Source: Cryomorphaceae bacterium (GTDB lineage Bacteria; Bacteroidota; Bacteroidia; Flavobacteriales_D; Crocinitomicaceae). Taken from it: a stretch of 64,000 nucleotides of DNA. The stretch spans positions 1-64,000 of the forward strand of contig JAIXUE010000041.1 of the NCBI GenBank assembly GCA_027483605.1. Reading direction: 5' to 3'. Positions within the stretch are counted from its first letter, which is position 1. Each line of letters begins with the position of its first letter. A program made the translations under genes and the position numbers. Below are positions 43,827 to 53,424 of the stretch, piece by piece. A model generated the notes under the pieces. That model worked only from the letters and a program-made list of their open reading frames with translations, ran no database searches and was not told the origin of the DNA.

Positions 43827-46295
43827 TTAGTACTTCAGCACGATAAATCCATGTTTTTGAAGCTCAATACCACCATCTAGGGTAGCGTCTATGCGGTAAA
43901 AGTAGGTGCCTTCCTCTACAATTTCACCGGCAGCTGTTTTTCCATACCATTTTTCGGCAGGATTGGTGTATTCAAAGATCACGTTACCCCAACGGTTCAG
44001 AATGGTACAATTAAAGCTAGAAATGCCTTCATAGTTGACAAAAAAGGCCTCGTTACCAGTTTGAGAAGACAATACAACAACGTTCGGCGCTGTGATATCG
44101 CAAGGTTTATAAGTAATGTTGGCCGTATCACTAATGGTATTACATGAATTTTGAGCGATGTAGATATAGTTACCGGCTTGAGTGGCAAGCCTTGGCACTA
44201 CTGTGCTGCCGTCCCACCATTGCCCATTGATAGGAGGGCTGTAGCCACTTTGTAGCGGCGGTGTATTGATGACATAAGGATTGAGCCATAGGTTAGCTCC
44301 CTGGCAAATGGCTGAATCTAAAATAGCTGTATACACATACGGCATAAATTCTATACTCGTCGCGACGGTGTCTTGGCAGGCGTTATCTACAAAAAATACC
44401 GGGAAAATGCCCCCCATGTTGTAGGTCATGATTTCGGGGTTATTGACGAGATTGTTTGGTTCGAAATGAACGGCGGTATCTAAAGCAAACCACTGACCAC
44501 CGGCATAGGCTGTTGTGTTGCCAACAAAGTAGTTGTAGTTGCATACAGCGGTATCTGAGAAAATGGCAGGGCGCGGTAAAACCACAAATGAAACCGTCGT
44601 ATCATAGTTACAACCGAAGTTATCGGTAATGCTATAGGTATAATTGGTGACACCAGGAGCGCTCGGTTGGATCACGATAAGGGTATCGTTCTGGCCAGAA
44701 ATAATCGTTGGATCTGACATCCATCCTTCAGTAACTACATAATTTTGATATCCTTCGCTTTCCGGATAAAGGGCCGCATTGAAATAAATCCCCCAAGAGA
44801 AAATATAGCCGTCGTCTATACCTTGGTTGTCTTGAACAGAGATAGTCCAGTTGCCGTTTATAGGGCAACCCGCAAATTGGTTGAAATCGCCATCGGGTAG
44901 GTAAACACCGTTTGGATTCATGGACGGAAAGCCGTAATCATTGATAACCGTATTGCCCGCAGCATTTTCAGCACAAATGGTATTGAATGTGTTATTGGTG
45001 GTCGAGAAGCAATAGCTCCAAACAGGGGAGCCAGGGTTACCGCCATCGATATCGGTATCGTTGCCCAAGAAGGTGCTGATGCCATTGCCACAGCCTCCGG
45101 GAACGAGTTCTGCCCAGCCAAATGGGGTCTGGTTGTAGGCGTTCATCAAGGATACAGTGGTACCGTTTGGACAGGTAAGTGCGATTTCGATATCGCCAAT
45201 GTAAGAGTGTTCGATATCCAAGCAAATTTGTTCGATATCGGCACCTGAGGTAATGACAGCTGTGGAGTCAAAGCCAGACATCGGGATATTCGTTTGATAC
45301 ATCTGGCCTGCCCCATCTGGCAAAAAGGTAAGGCCTGCAAAAGTTCCGCCAATCTGAAAAGTTCCGCCAGGGATTTCAATACCAACGGTGTCTTGTGGTG
45401 TTACCCCACCTACCAGGTAAGAGTTTTGCCCCAAACAAACGGTGTCTTCTAGAGGCCCTGTGCCTGCAAAAATAGGAGGGATAGAAACCCTAACTTTGAA
45501 ATCGGAGTGGATGGTTTGCGGAAATTGGTCTGTTACTGCAAGATCTACATAGTAGCCGGTATTGGCAGTGGGTGTAAACCAGATTTGATCTCCAGTAAAT
45601 TGTCCGATGCCACCGATTGTCCAAGTAAAGGTGCAGTTATTGATGGTCTGCGAATACCCGGTGTTGGTATTTTCCAAAGAATGCGGAAAGGCAGGAAGCG
45701 CTTTGAGCAAGACGCTGTCTCCTGGGCAGAGGTCAACAAAACCGGTATCTATTGGGTTCATGATGTTGGTGCCGCCACCATTTTTGAAAGCCTCCACATG
45801 TGGAATAATTGGCTGAGGCGGGTTCCCGCATGCCACGTTGGCTACCCAACCAGTTCCTTCATTGGCACCATTTGATTTGAAACGCAGTGTGAGACAGCCG
45901 GTTGGATTGTTCCAAGAGGCCTGTGCAAAAAGACCGACAGGGTTAGTGCCGCTGTTGTAGGCACCGAGTAAAGGCGAAGCAATTGTTGGACCGTCGTAAA
46001 TGTAAAGGGTGTCTGTCGGGTGGACATCCCATTCAAAGCCGATGTTGGTGGCAAAGGCAATTGATACTTTAGAACCTTGCGTGAGATCTGGGCAAAGCAC
46101 TAAGGTTTCATTCATATTGGGCGCGTAGTTTCCAGTGCCATCGATAAAGTTGGTGCCACCTGTTGGCACAATACCCGCGCAGTTAAGCGGGTTGGTTTGC
46201 CCGTAGTCTGGACCTGTTAAAGTGAGGGTAACTTGTGCGTTGAGGCCTGAAATAAGACCAAATAGAACGCTTATGCTGAGTAAGAAATGTTTCAT
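43827..46295 (-). CDS. T9SS type B (gliding motility C-terminal) protein with CUB and proprotein convertase P-like domains
   Basis: An 822-residue secreted protein with signal peptide ending GLNAQ. Residues 35-155 look like a CUB domain (CPDLTQGSKVSIAF ... DTLYIYDG ... CLTLRFKSNG). At about 330-515 there is a P-domain-like jelly roll (CLDIEHSYIGDIEIALTCPNGTTVSL, then GNWTISVQDNQGIDDGYIFSWGI). Ig-like or PKD-like repeats follow, and the last 85 residues have the gliding-motility CTD (FNCTILNRWGNVIFE ... GTYFYRIDATLDGG ... KHGFIVLKY). Twenty-plus Cys suggest many disulfides. Probably an adhesin-like surface protein. It overlaps the upstream gene by 4 nt. Confidence 0.88.
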   Translation of the reverse strand: MKHFLLSISVLFGLISGLNAQVTLTLTGPDYGQTNPLNCAGIVPTGGTNFIDGTGNYAPNMNETLVLCPDLTQGSKVSIAFATNIGFEWDVHPTDTLYIYDGPTIASPLLGAYNSGTNPVGLFAQASWNNPTGCLTLRFKSNGANEGTGWVANVACGNPPQPIIPHVEAFKNGGGTNIMNPIDTGFVDLCPGDSVLLKALPAFPHSLENTNTGYSQTINNCTFTWTIGGIGQFTGDQIWFTPTANTGYYVDLAVTDQFPQTIHSDFKVRVSIPPIFAGTGPLEDTVCLGQNSYLVGGVTPQDTVGIEIPGGTFQIGGTFAGLTFLPDGAGQMYQTNIPMSGFDSTAVITSGADIEQICLDIEHSYIGDIEIALTCPNGTTVSLMNAYNQTPFGWAELVPGGCGNGISTFLGNDTDIDGGNPGSPVWSYCFSTTNNTFNTICAENAAGNTVINDYGFPSMNPNGVYLPDGDFNQFAGCPINGNWTISVQDNQGIDDGYIFSWGIYFNAALYPESEGYQNYVVTEGWMSDPTIISGQNDTLIVIQPSAPGVTNYTYSITDNFGCNYDTTVSFVVLPRPAIFSDTAVCNYNYFVGNTTAYAGGQWFALDTAVHFEPNNLVNNPEIMTYNMGGIFPVFFVDNACQDTVATSIEFMPYVYTAILDSAICQGANLWLNPYVINTPPLQSGYSPPINGQWWDGSTVVPRLATQAGNYIYIAQNSCNTISDTANITYKPCDITAPNVVVLSSQTGNEAFFVNYEGISSFNCTILNRWGNVIFEYTNPAEKWYGKTAAGEIVEEGTYFYRIDATLDGGIELQKHGFIVLKY

Positions 46296-46666
46296 TTTTT
46301 CTGATTTTGCATTTCTAGTGAAAGAACATTTTTAGACTTGACCACTAAGATTTTATTGGTGTTTATCACTGAATAGTATTGCGTTCTATCCAAAATACGA
46401 ATACCAAAATTGGTAAAAACTATTGGTTCTGGATATTGGGGCAACATCAAATCAAAAATAGGAAACTGACTAATGTCTTTACCTTGTGGAGCATCAATTA
46501 TATAACAAGCATGCGTAAGTGCATACTCGTATAGCGGCAAGGAATTTTCAGCTTTAAACTGCGCAATTTCTTCTTTGGAATAACTTTTGCTAAGCTGTGT
46601 TTCGAGGGTTTGAGACCAGCTTGAAAGGCTCAAAAGGGCAAAAAGCAGGGTGTAAAATAGTTTCAT
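46292..46666 (-). CDS. Uncharacterised secreted protein
   Basis: A 124-residue protein with a signal peptide (LLFALLSLSSWSQ). The mature part, about 105 residues, has no domain I recognise; it is mixed alpha/beta and ends in basic residues (NVLSLEMQNQKK). Its stop overlaps the start of the T9SS type B gene by 4 nt, so the two are probably translated together and may act as a pair at the surface. Confidence 0.65.
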   Translation of the reverse strand: MKLFYTLLFALLSLSSWSQTLETQLSKSYSKEEIAQFKAENSLPLYEYALTHACYIIDAPQGKDISQFPIFDLMLPQYPEPIVFTNFGIRILDRTQYYSVINTNKILVVKSKNVLSLEMQNQKK

Positions 46667-46758
46667 ATTGGATAGAATTCGGATGAGGACGTAACTTCTC
46701 GTTGAAAAGTTGCATCAAATGTTCAAAGTTTTAAATCTTAGACTAAGTTAATAAAACG

Positions 46759-46766
46759 TAGCTTTG
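46759..46766 (+). promoter_or_regulatory. -7 box for the transketolase operon
   Basis: TAGCTTTG. It ends on the first base of an in-frame GTG at 46766, which rules that GTG out as start and favours ATG 46793. Confidence 0.5.
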
Positions 46767-46792
46767 TGGCACGAAAAGTACAATTTTTTATC

Positions 46793-47635
46793 ATGGAAAA
46801 CACAGCATTGGCAGGCATTGCCTCACAAGTAAGAAGAGATATCGTCAGAATGGTTTCGGCCGTGAATTCAGGTCACCCAGGTGGCTCGCTGGGCTGTACA
46901 GACTTCCTTACGTATTTGTATTTTGAGCAAATGCAGCACAATGCGGCTGATTTTCAGATGGATGGCAAAAACGAAGATCTTTTCTTTTTGTCTAATGGTC
47001 ATATTTCACCAGTTTGGTACAGTGTTTTGGCCAGAGCTGGTTACTTTTCAGCTGCTGAATTAGGTACTTTTCGCAAATTAGGATCGCGCCTTCAAGGCCA
47101 TCCTTCAACCGACAAAAACTTACCAGGCATTCGCATGGCTTCGGGCTCACTAGGGCAAGGTTTATCTGTAGGTATCGGTGCTGCACAAATCAAAAAACTC
47201 AACCAAGACCCAACTTTGGTATATACTTTACACGGCGACGGCGAGCTACAAGAGGGTCAAATTTGGGAGGCAGCCATGTACGCTGCCGCCAACAACGTAG
47301 ACAACATCATTGCAACCATAGACGCCAATGGTCGTCAGATCGATGGCGATGTGGAAGAAGTACTTTCTCTTGGTGACCTCCAGCAGAAATGGCGGGCTTT
47401 TGGTTGGGAAGTTCTACACATGGACGGCCACAATTTTGACAGCATCCGCAGCACCATGCAACAGGCAAAAAGCATGACAGGCAAAGGAAAGCCTGTTGTC
47501 ATTATCATGAAAACAGAAATGGGACAAGGAGTAGACTACATGATGGGCTCTCACAAATGGCACGGTGTTGCACCTAATCCTGAGCAGCTGCAAGTAGCCC
47601 TAGACCAACTCGCTGAAACCCTCGGAGACTACTAG
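46793..47635 (+). CDS. tktA: Transketolase N-terminal subunit
   Basis: A 280-residue ThDP-binding half of transketolase. It has the AVNSGHPGGSLGCTDF and GSLGQGLSVGIG segments, the ThDP/Mg motif HGDGELQEGQIWEAAMYAAANNVDN, and ends at LAETLGDY where the full-length enzyme would continue. The split form, with separate N and C proteins, is common in Bacteroidota and archaea. Here the C half (48987-49949) is not adjacent but lies past an inserted VWA gene. Confidence 0.94.
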   Translation: MENTALAGIASQVRRDIVRMVSAVNSGHPGGSLGCTDFLTYLYFEQMQHNAADFQMDGKNEDLFFLSNGHISPVWYSVLARAGYFSAAELGTFRKLGSRLQGHPSTDKNLPGIRMASGSLGQGLSVGIGAAQIKKLNQDPTLVYTLHGDGELQEGQIWEAAMYAAANNVDNIIATIDANGRQIDGDVEEVLSLGDLQQKWRAFGWEVLHMDGHNFDSIRSTMQQAKSMTGKGKPVVIIMKTEMGQGVDYMMGSHKWHGVAPNPEQLQVALDQLAETLGDY

Positions 47636-48984
47636 TGAAAGCAACGTGGGCCCTCCTCTTTCTGACTTTCTTCAGTATTAGCTGGACCCAAACCACTACG
47701 CGCATTCTTTTCATATTGGATGCCTCCAATTCCATGAACCTTGACTGGAATAACCAAACGCGAATGGCCGCGGCCAAAGAAGTCCTGAGTAAAAGTGTCG
47801 AAAGTTTGCGCGGTGTCCCTGATTTAGAGCTTGCCTTGAGGGTATACGGCCATCAGTCTAACGTTACCAATACCTATCAGGACTGCCAAGACACCAAATT
47901 AGAAGTCGCTTTTGGCCCTGCAAATATTGATCCTATCAAGACCAAAATCAAAGGTTTGCAAGCCAAGGGAGCTACACCCATAGCCCGATCTCTCGAAGCC
48001 GCTGCCGCAGACTTCCCCGATACGCTTGCCCGCAATTTCATCATTTTGATTACTGACGGCCTAGAGTCTTGCGACAACGACCCTTGTATTATTGCGCGCA
48101 AACTGCGCGACAAAGGAGTGAAAGTAACACCTTTTGTAATCGGCCTAGGTATGGACCTCAGCTACCTCGACAAATTTGAATGCATCGGCAGCTATACCGA
48201 TGCCGAGAGCAAAGCCGCATTTGAGAACGTTCTTTCAAACATCCTATCTAAAGCTTTGCTCAATACTACCGTTCAAATCAATCTCAATACCGTAGAAGCC
48301 AAGCCACTTGAAACAGATGTCAGTATGTTCCTGTACGAAGCAGGTACCTCCAATCTAAAATATACATTCGTTCATACACTCAACCGCAAGGGCTTGCCAG
48401 ATACGCTTGTTCTCGACCCTTCGTTGCGCTATGATTTGCGCGTGGCTACCGTGCCACCAATTTCCAAAAACAACATTTCTATCATTCCGCACACCCACAA
48501 CACCATTCAGGTGCCAGCAGGCCAGGGGCAACTCAAAGTGACTTCCGTAAAAAGCCTTGCGGGTACACAGCTAGAAACGCGCATATTGCAAACAGAAGTT
48601 GCCAAAACACTGCATGTGCAGCAACTCGGCGAAATTCAAAAGTATTTGGTGGGTACGTATCAGTTGGAAATCTTAACGCTTCCGCGCACTTACAAGGAAG
48701 TCAAAATTGAGCAATCCAAACTGACCAGCATTGACATTGTGGCGGCTGGTCAGTTCGTATACCAAGCGCCTAAAGGAATTTTAGGTCAAGTGTTTTATGA
48801 ACGCAATCCGGGTCAGTGGGAGTGGGTCTGTGACCTCCCTTTCAACCAAACCACGGGCAATATCCGCTTGCAACCAGGCACTTTTAAAGTTGTTTATCGC
48901 GAAAAAGACCAGCGATCAAGCACCTACACCAGAGAAAAGAAATTCACTATTACATCCCTTAAAATCACTAATTTAACTTTATAA
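47635..48984 (+). CDS. von Willebrand factor A domain protein between the transketolase halves
   Basis: A 449-residue exported protein. It starts at GTG 47635, which overlaps the last base of the transketolase N stop (TAG). A signal peptide ([14 protein letters not shown]) precedes a VWA domain at about 22-205 with a full MIDAS set: DASNS (29-33), the Thr in [10 protein letters not shown], and the Asp in [11 protein letters not shown]. Residues about 210-449 are beta-rich repeats resembling tandem beta-sandwiches. The domain pattern suggests a metal-dependent adhesion or assembly role outside the cytosol, unlike its cytosolic neighbours. It is followed by the transketolase C half, 2 bp later. 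Confidence 0.83.
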   Translation: MKATWALLFLTFFSISWTQTTTRILFILDASNSMNLDWNNQTRMAAAKEVLSKSVESLRGVPDLELALRVYGHQSNVTNTYQDCQDTKLEVAFGPANIDPIKTKIKGLQAKGATPIARSLEAAAADFPDTLARNFIILITDGLESCDNDPCIIARKLRDKGVKVTPFVIGLGMDLSYLDKFECIGSYTDAESKAAFENVLSNILSKALLNTTVQINLNTVEAKPLETDVSMFLYEAGTSNLKYTFVHTLNRKGLPDTLVLDPSLRYDLRVATVPPISKNNISIIPHTHNTIQVPAGQGQLKVTSVKSLAGTQLETRILQTEVAKTLHVQQLGEIQKYLVGTYQLEILTLPRTYKEVKIEQSKLTSIDIVAAGQFVYQAPKGILGQVFYERNPGQWEWVCDLPFNQTTGNIRLQPGTFKVVYREKDQRSSTYTREKKFTITSLKITNLTL

Positions 48985-48986
48985 AA

Positions 48987-49949
48987 ATGGAATTTGAAGT
49001 ATTCGGAAACAAAGACACCCGTTCGGGATTTGGCGAAGGTTTAGCTGTACTTGGCGAACAAAACCCAGATGTAGTTGCACTTTGTGCAGATTTGACGGGC
49101 TCTCTCAAAATGGATGCTTTTCAAAAAGCACATCCTGAGCGCTTTTTTCAAGCGGGTATTGCAGAAGCGAACATGATTGGCCTTGCAGCCGGCATGACCA
49201 TCGGTGGTAAAATTCCTTTTACAGGTACTTTTGCCAATTTTTCTACCGGCCGCGTTTACGATCAAATTCGTCAGTCTGTTGCCTATTCCAAAAAGAATGT
49301 GAAAATATGTGCTTCACACGCAGGTCTTACGCTCGGTGAAGACGGCGCAACGCACCAGGTACTCGAAGATATCGGCATGATGCGCATGTTGCCCAACATG
49401 ACCGTTATTGTGCCTGCAGACTTCAACCAAACCAAACAAGCTACCATTGCAATCGCTGCACACGAAGGCCCAGTTTACCTGCGTTTTGGCCGTCCGGTGA
49501 TGCCTATTTTTGTGAAGCCCGACGCAGCATTTGTGATTGGTAAAGCCGATGTTTTAGCTGAAGGCACAGACGTCACCATTATTGCCTGTGGCCATATGGT
49601 TTGGAAATCAATAGAGGCCCTCAAAGAATTGCATGCCATTGGTATTTCAGCCGAGCTCATCAATATGCACACCATTAAGCCACTCGACGAAGCCGCGATT
49701 TTAGAGTCTGTAGGCAAAACAGGTTGTGTGGTTACAGCAGAGGAGCACATGATGAACGGTGGTTTGGGCGAGGCTGTTTCTCAAGTATTGAGCCGAAAGT
49801 ATCCGGTTCCGCAAGAATACGTTGCCGTCAATGACACCTTCGGAGAGTCAGGCACACCAATGGAACTCATGACCAAATACCATATCGATACACCAGATGT
49901 AGTGGCTGCGGTCAAGCGCGCAATTGCACGCAAGTCTATCATTATTTAA
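48987..49949 (+). CDS. tktB: Transketolase C-terminal subunit
   Basis: A 320-residue protein covering the pyrimidine-binding and C-terminal domains. [36 protein letters not shown] and [20 protein letters not shown] match transketolase, with the activating Glu in the AGIAEANM segment. Together with the N subunit it gives an active pentose-phosphate enzyme. Third gene of the operon, convergent with the SPATA20 gene. Confidence 0.94.
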   Translation: MEFEVFGNKDTRSGFGEGLAVLGEQNPDVVALCADLTGSLKMDAFQKAHPERFFQAGIAEANMIGLAAGMTIGGKIPFTGTFANFSTGRVYDQIRQSVAYSKKNVKICASHAGLTLGEDGATHQVLEDIGMMRMLPNMTVIVPADFNQTKQATIAIAAHEGPVYLRFGRPVMPIFVKPDAAFVIGKADVLAEGTDVTIIACGHMVWKSIEALKELHAIGISAELINMHTIKPLDEAAILESVGKTGCVVTAEEHMMNGGLGEAVSQVLSRKYPVPQEYVAVNDTFGESGTPMELMTKYHIDTPDVVAAVKRAIARKSIII

Positions 49950-49950
49950 G

Positions 49951-51921
49951 CTAAAGCGCCAAAGCTTCAGCTACTGATTGTACAGGCTTATGGCAACTGC
50001 CGAACTCACACACCGAGATGGCGCTGTTTGTGTATATTTCGGAGCAGGGCAAACTTTGGTGGTAAGAAAGCAAGCTGTCTGTTTGTTTGGTGGCCTGAAA
50101 AACTTCCATAGGTTCCGCGTTATTGAGTACATGCCAGTGCTTTTCTGGGTAAAGTTGTCTGAACAAAAGAAGGCCCCAATTGGAATAACCAGACCCGTAG
50201 GTTTCCATGCCGTCGTAAATATTTTGTAGCATTTGTTGTGCGCTATTGGTCCAGTCTTGGTTCTGGTAGTAAAAGCCCATTGTTAGAAAAGCATGTGCCA
50301 TGACTGAATTGCTCGATGCAATGACGTTGTCATGGAGTTCCATGTTGCGGCTGATCAGCTTTGAATCAGCGGCTGTGAAATAACACATTTTGCTTTGTGG
50401 ATGCTGAAATTCGTCGGCTACTTTATGCGTAAGTGTTTTGGCAAATACTAAAAAGTCTAGCTGGCCTGTACACTGATATGCCAAACTCAAAGCTTCTATG
50501 GTGTGGGCATAATCTTCTAAAAAACCCGTAACAGTTCTGCGCTCATTGGTATTAACACGATACAAAAGTTGGCCATCCCATTGCACGTCCTTGATCCAAG
50601 AAAGGATTTTGAGTGCCCGAATTAAAAATGCGTCTTCTCCAAAAACACGGTAAGCCTCCAACAAGCCTTTGGCGGTTATGGCATTCCAACTGACCAATAA
50701 CTTGTGGTCTAGTCCTGGCCTGATTCTCTGACTCCTTTCCCTGAGTAAGGTCTCGTTGATCTCTACTTTTTGTTGAAACCAATCTTTCAATTCTAGGCCT
50801 TCTAACTTGGCAAAAGTGCTGTCGGTATGTTTGCGCAGCGGAATGTATTTGTCGTCTTCCCAATGACCGGTTTGATTGATATGGTAGTAACGCTTCACGC
50901 GCTCGGCCTGCACCCCAAATAAGCGGTCTATTTCGCTCGGCGTCCAGCAATAGAACTTACCTTCTTCACCCTCGCTATCTGCATCTAGCGCACTATAATA
51001 AGCGCCCAGTTTCGAAAGGAGCTCGCGCTCTAAGAAGTCAAAAGTTTGGAATACCAAATCTTTATAGTGGGGGCAACCATGTTGCGCATAAGCTTTGGCA
51101 TATAGCCCGATGAGTTGGCCATTGTCATAGAGCATTTTTTCAAAATGCGGCACTTTCCATAGCACATCTACACTGTAGCGCGTAAAGCCACCTCCGACCT
51201 GATCGTAAATGCCGCCAAAAGCCATTTTATCGAGGGTAAGCAGCACTTGTCTTTCAATTTTACCTTCATCGAAATGCTTTGCGTAGCGCATCAAGAAGAC
51301 CCAATTGTTAGGTAGCGGAAATTTCGGTGCTTTGTTGGTCCCGCCTTCAAAAGTGTCAAAATTTCTGGCCCAACGCACAACCATTTCGTGGAGTCTTTCG
51401 GCCTCAAAGCCCGAAATTTCTTGCGGGGCGGCAATGAGTTCCGCTTGTTGGATGCCTTCGTGCAGTTGTGTCGCGTATTCAATTGCTTTTACGCGGTCAT
51501 TGGCATATGTATGTGCCAATGATTTGAGAATGTGCATCCATTGATCCTTTGGGAAGTAGGTGCCGCCGTAGATTGGTCTGCCATCGGGGAGGGTGAAGCA
51601 ATTGAGTGGCCAACCGCCGCGTTGGGTCATGAGCTGAACCGCAGTCATGTAGATTTGATCTACATCTGGGCGCTCTTCTCGGTCCACTTTTACATTGATA
51701 AAATGTGTGTTCATGAGCGCTGCTACCTCTTCGTCTTCAAAGCATTCGTGCTCCATCACATGACACCAATGGCAGGCCGAATAGCCCACACTGATGAGCA
51801 CCATTTTGTCTTCTGCTTTTGCCTGCTCAAAAATGTCGTTAGACCATGCCACCCAATGCACGGGGTTTTGGGCATGTTGTAACAAATAAGGTGAACTTTC
51901 GTTGCCGAGTTGATTGGCCAT
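49951..51921 (-). CDS. Thioredoxin-like/DUF255 domain protein (SPATA20/YyaL family)
   Basis: A 656-residue cytosolic protein. The N-terminal 170 residues form a thioredoxin-like domain with CHWC at 50-53 in SACHWCHVME. From about 190 on, an (alpha/alpha)6 barrel of the six-hairpin glycosidase type follows (PLPNNWVFLMRYAKHFDEG, DQVGGGFTRYSVD, DADSEGEEGKFYCWTP). The family is conserved from bacteria to humans, but its activity is not firmly known; a redox or sugar-epimerase-like role has been proposed on fold grounds only. Confidence 0.92.
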   Translation of the reverse strand: MANQLGNESSPYLLQHAQNPVHWVAWSNDIFEQAKAEDKMVLISVGYSACHWCHVMEHECFEDEEVAALMNTHFINVKVDREERPDVDQIYMTAVQLMTQRGGWPLNCFTLPDGRPIYGGTYFPKDQWMHILKSLAHTYANDRVKAIEYATQLHEGIQQAELIAAPQEISGFEAERLHEMVVRWARNFDTFEGGTNKAPKFPLPNNWVFLMRYAKHFDEGKIERQVLLTLDKMAFGGIYDQVGGGFTRYSVDVLWKVPHFEKMLYDNGQLIGLYAKAYAQHGCPHYKDLVFQTFDFLERELLSKLGAYYSALDADSEGEEGKFYCWTPSEIDRLFGVQAERVKRYYHINQTGHWEDDKYIPLRKHTDSTFAKLEGLELKDWFQQKVEINETLLRERSQRIRPGLDHKLLVSWNAITAKGLLEAYRVFGEDAFLIRALKILSWIKDVQWDGQLLYRVNTNERRTVTGFLEDYAHTIEALSLAYQCTGQLDFLVFAKTLTHKVADEFQHPQSKMCYFTAADSKLISRNMELHDNVIASSNSVMAHAFLTMGFYYQNQDWTNSAQQMLQNIYDGMETYGSGYSNWGLLLFRQLYPEKHWHVLNNAEPMEVFQATKQTDSLLSYHQSLPCSEIYTNSAISVCEFGSCHKPVQSVAEALAL

Positions 51922-51948
51922 ATGCTTAAAATTTGACTAAAGAAGAAC

Positions 51949-51956
51949 TATATTTG
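51949..51956 (+). promoter_or_regulatory. -7 box for the SGNH-SGNH-MBOAT operon
   Basis: TATATTTG, 16 nt before the GTG at 51973. Confidence 0.45.
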
Positions 51957-51972
51957 CCCTAGATATCATACC

Positions 51973-53424
51973 GTGCAACAAATACGCCCCTACAAAGTTC
52001 TGCTTTTTTTAGTTCTAGTTCTTTCACTTTTGTGTATTCCTAGTGCACTTATTCCGGAAGAGGGTGTCAAGTGGTTGGGTGTGAAGTGGCGCTTTTTGCC
52101 CCTCGAGCGTGTGTGGGTAGCCAAAAAACAAGTGAAGAAGAACATCGAAAAAATTGTGGCTGCTGTCGATACCTCCAATATCAACGACGGCATTAAGCAT
52201 ATCGGTCAAAGTTCGGGTCAAACTGGGCTTCCAGAAGGCGGTTTATTGGCTAGCGAGGCAGCTAATCCACTCTATATGAGTGGTTCGGCAGCAGCCAAAC
52301 TTCACCGTTTCTTTGCTACACTTCAAGGAGCTGCTGAAGGGCAAAAAATCAGCATCTTTCACTACGGCGACTCCCAAATCGAAGGCGACCGCATGACCGG
52401 CTATATTCGCCAGCGTATTCAGCAACAATTTGGCGGCATTGGCCCAGGGTTTATCCCTGCCTACAACGTTTACAATACGCAAAGCTTCAAGCAAAAAGTA
52501 TCGCCAAACTTCAAGCGGTACACCGCTTTTTGGCCTCCAAAAATGAGTTCTCGACGCTATGGAGCGCTCTTGTCAGCCGCTACATTTGATGTCAGTGGAG
52601 CAACCGCTACCCCAACGGAAGCCTGGGTAGAAATTTCGCCCTCGCCCTCGGCTTTTACACGCGCCCGAACTTACAGCCAGGTCAAATGCTACTACAACAG
52701 TTGCTATGAGCCTTGTTTGGTTAGAATTTATGAAAATGACAAACTCATCCACGAAGACTCTTTAGTGGCAGATGGCGGTCAGCATGTTTTGCCCCTTAGT
52801 TTTGGTCACACACCGGGCAAATTGCGCTTCGTATTTGCCTCCACAAAGAGCCCGATATTTACAGGGTTTAGTTTAGAAGGCGATGTAGGTGTTCAGGTCA
52901 ATAACGTTGCGATGCGCGGTTCTTCTGGCCACGATCTCAGTTCTTCAGATGCCAGTATTTTTGCCCAAATGCACCGAGAGGCCAACACCAAATTATTCAT
53001 CTTGCAATTTGGCGGCAACTCCGTTCATGCCTTTCGAGACAGCAGCAGTGTGCGTTATTACATCAGCTCATTGAAAAACCGCATCAATTATATTCAAAAA
53101 TTGGTGCCCGACGCCGCCATTATTTTAATTGGCCCGAGTGATATGTCTCGTCTGCACGACGGCATTTTTGAAACCTATCCGTATTTGCCTTACACCGTGG
53201 ACCGCATGCAAAAAATGTGTGCCGAAAACGGAGTTGTGTTTTGGAATTTATATGGAGCCATGGGCGGTAAAAACTCCATGCCCGCATGGGTTGCTCAAGG
53301 CTTGGCTGGAAAAGATTACGTGCATTTTAGTCCTAGAGGTGCCAGCATTGCTTCACAGTACTTTTTTGAGGCGTTTGGCGCTGCTTATTCTGAATGGCAG
53401 TCCGAGAAGGGAGGTGCACAATGA
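51973..53424 (+). CDS. SGNH/GDSL hydrolase-like protein, first of the O-acetylation operon
   Basis: A 483-residue membrane-anchored periplasmic protein starting with GTG at 51973. A single N-terminal span (VLLFLVLVLSLLCIP) is followed by a linker, then an SGNH fold: FHYGDSQIEGDRM (Ser134 nucleophile), LQFGGNSVHAF (block with Gly/Asn), IGPSDM, and DYVHFSPRG (catalytic Asp/His). A carbohydrate-binding-like beta insertion sits at about 215-310. In AlgI/AlgJ/AlgX-type systems such proteins move acetyl groups onto surface glycans; this is inferred from the MBOAT two genes on. Confidence 0.83.
   Translation: MQQIRPYKVLLFLVLVLSLLCIPSALIPEEGVKWLGVKWRFLPLERVWVAKKQVKKNIEKIVAAVDTSNINDGIKHIGQSSGQTGLPEGGLLASEAANPLYMSGSAAAKLHRFFATLQGAAEGQKISIFHYGDSQIEGDRMTGYIRQRIQQQFGGIGPGFIPAYNVYNTQSFKQKVSPNFKRYTAFWPPKMSSRRYGALLSAATFDVSGATATPTEAWVEISPSPSAFTRARTYSQVKCYYNSCYEPCLVRIYENDKLIHEDSLVADGGQHVLPLSFGHTPGKLRFVFASTKSPIFTGFSLEGDVGVQVNNVAMRGSSGHDLSSSDASIFAQMHREANTKLFILQFGGNSVHAFRDSSSVRYYISSLKNRINYIQKLVPDAAIILIGPSDMSRLHDGIFETYPYLPYTVDRMQKMCAENGVVFWNLYGAMGGKNSMPAWVAQGLAGKDYVHFSPRGASIASQYFFEAFGAAYSEWQSEKGGAQ

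Noticed and set aside
46766-46792. GTG at 46766 as the transketolase N start
   Set aside because: It lies on the end of the -7 box TAGCTTTG, so it could not be in the transcript; ATG 46793 also matches the family N-terminus.
46793-49949. Split transketolase as a broken gene
   Set aside because: Both halves are complete domains with their own starts and intact active-site motifs; the split form is normal in Bacteroidota.
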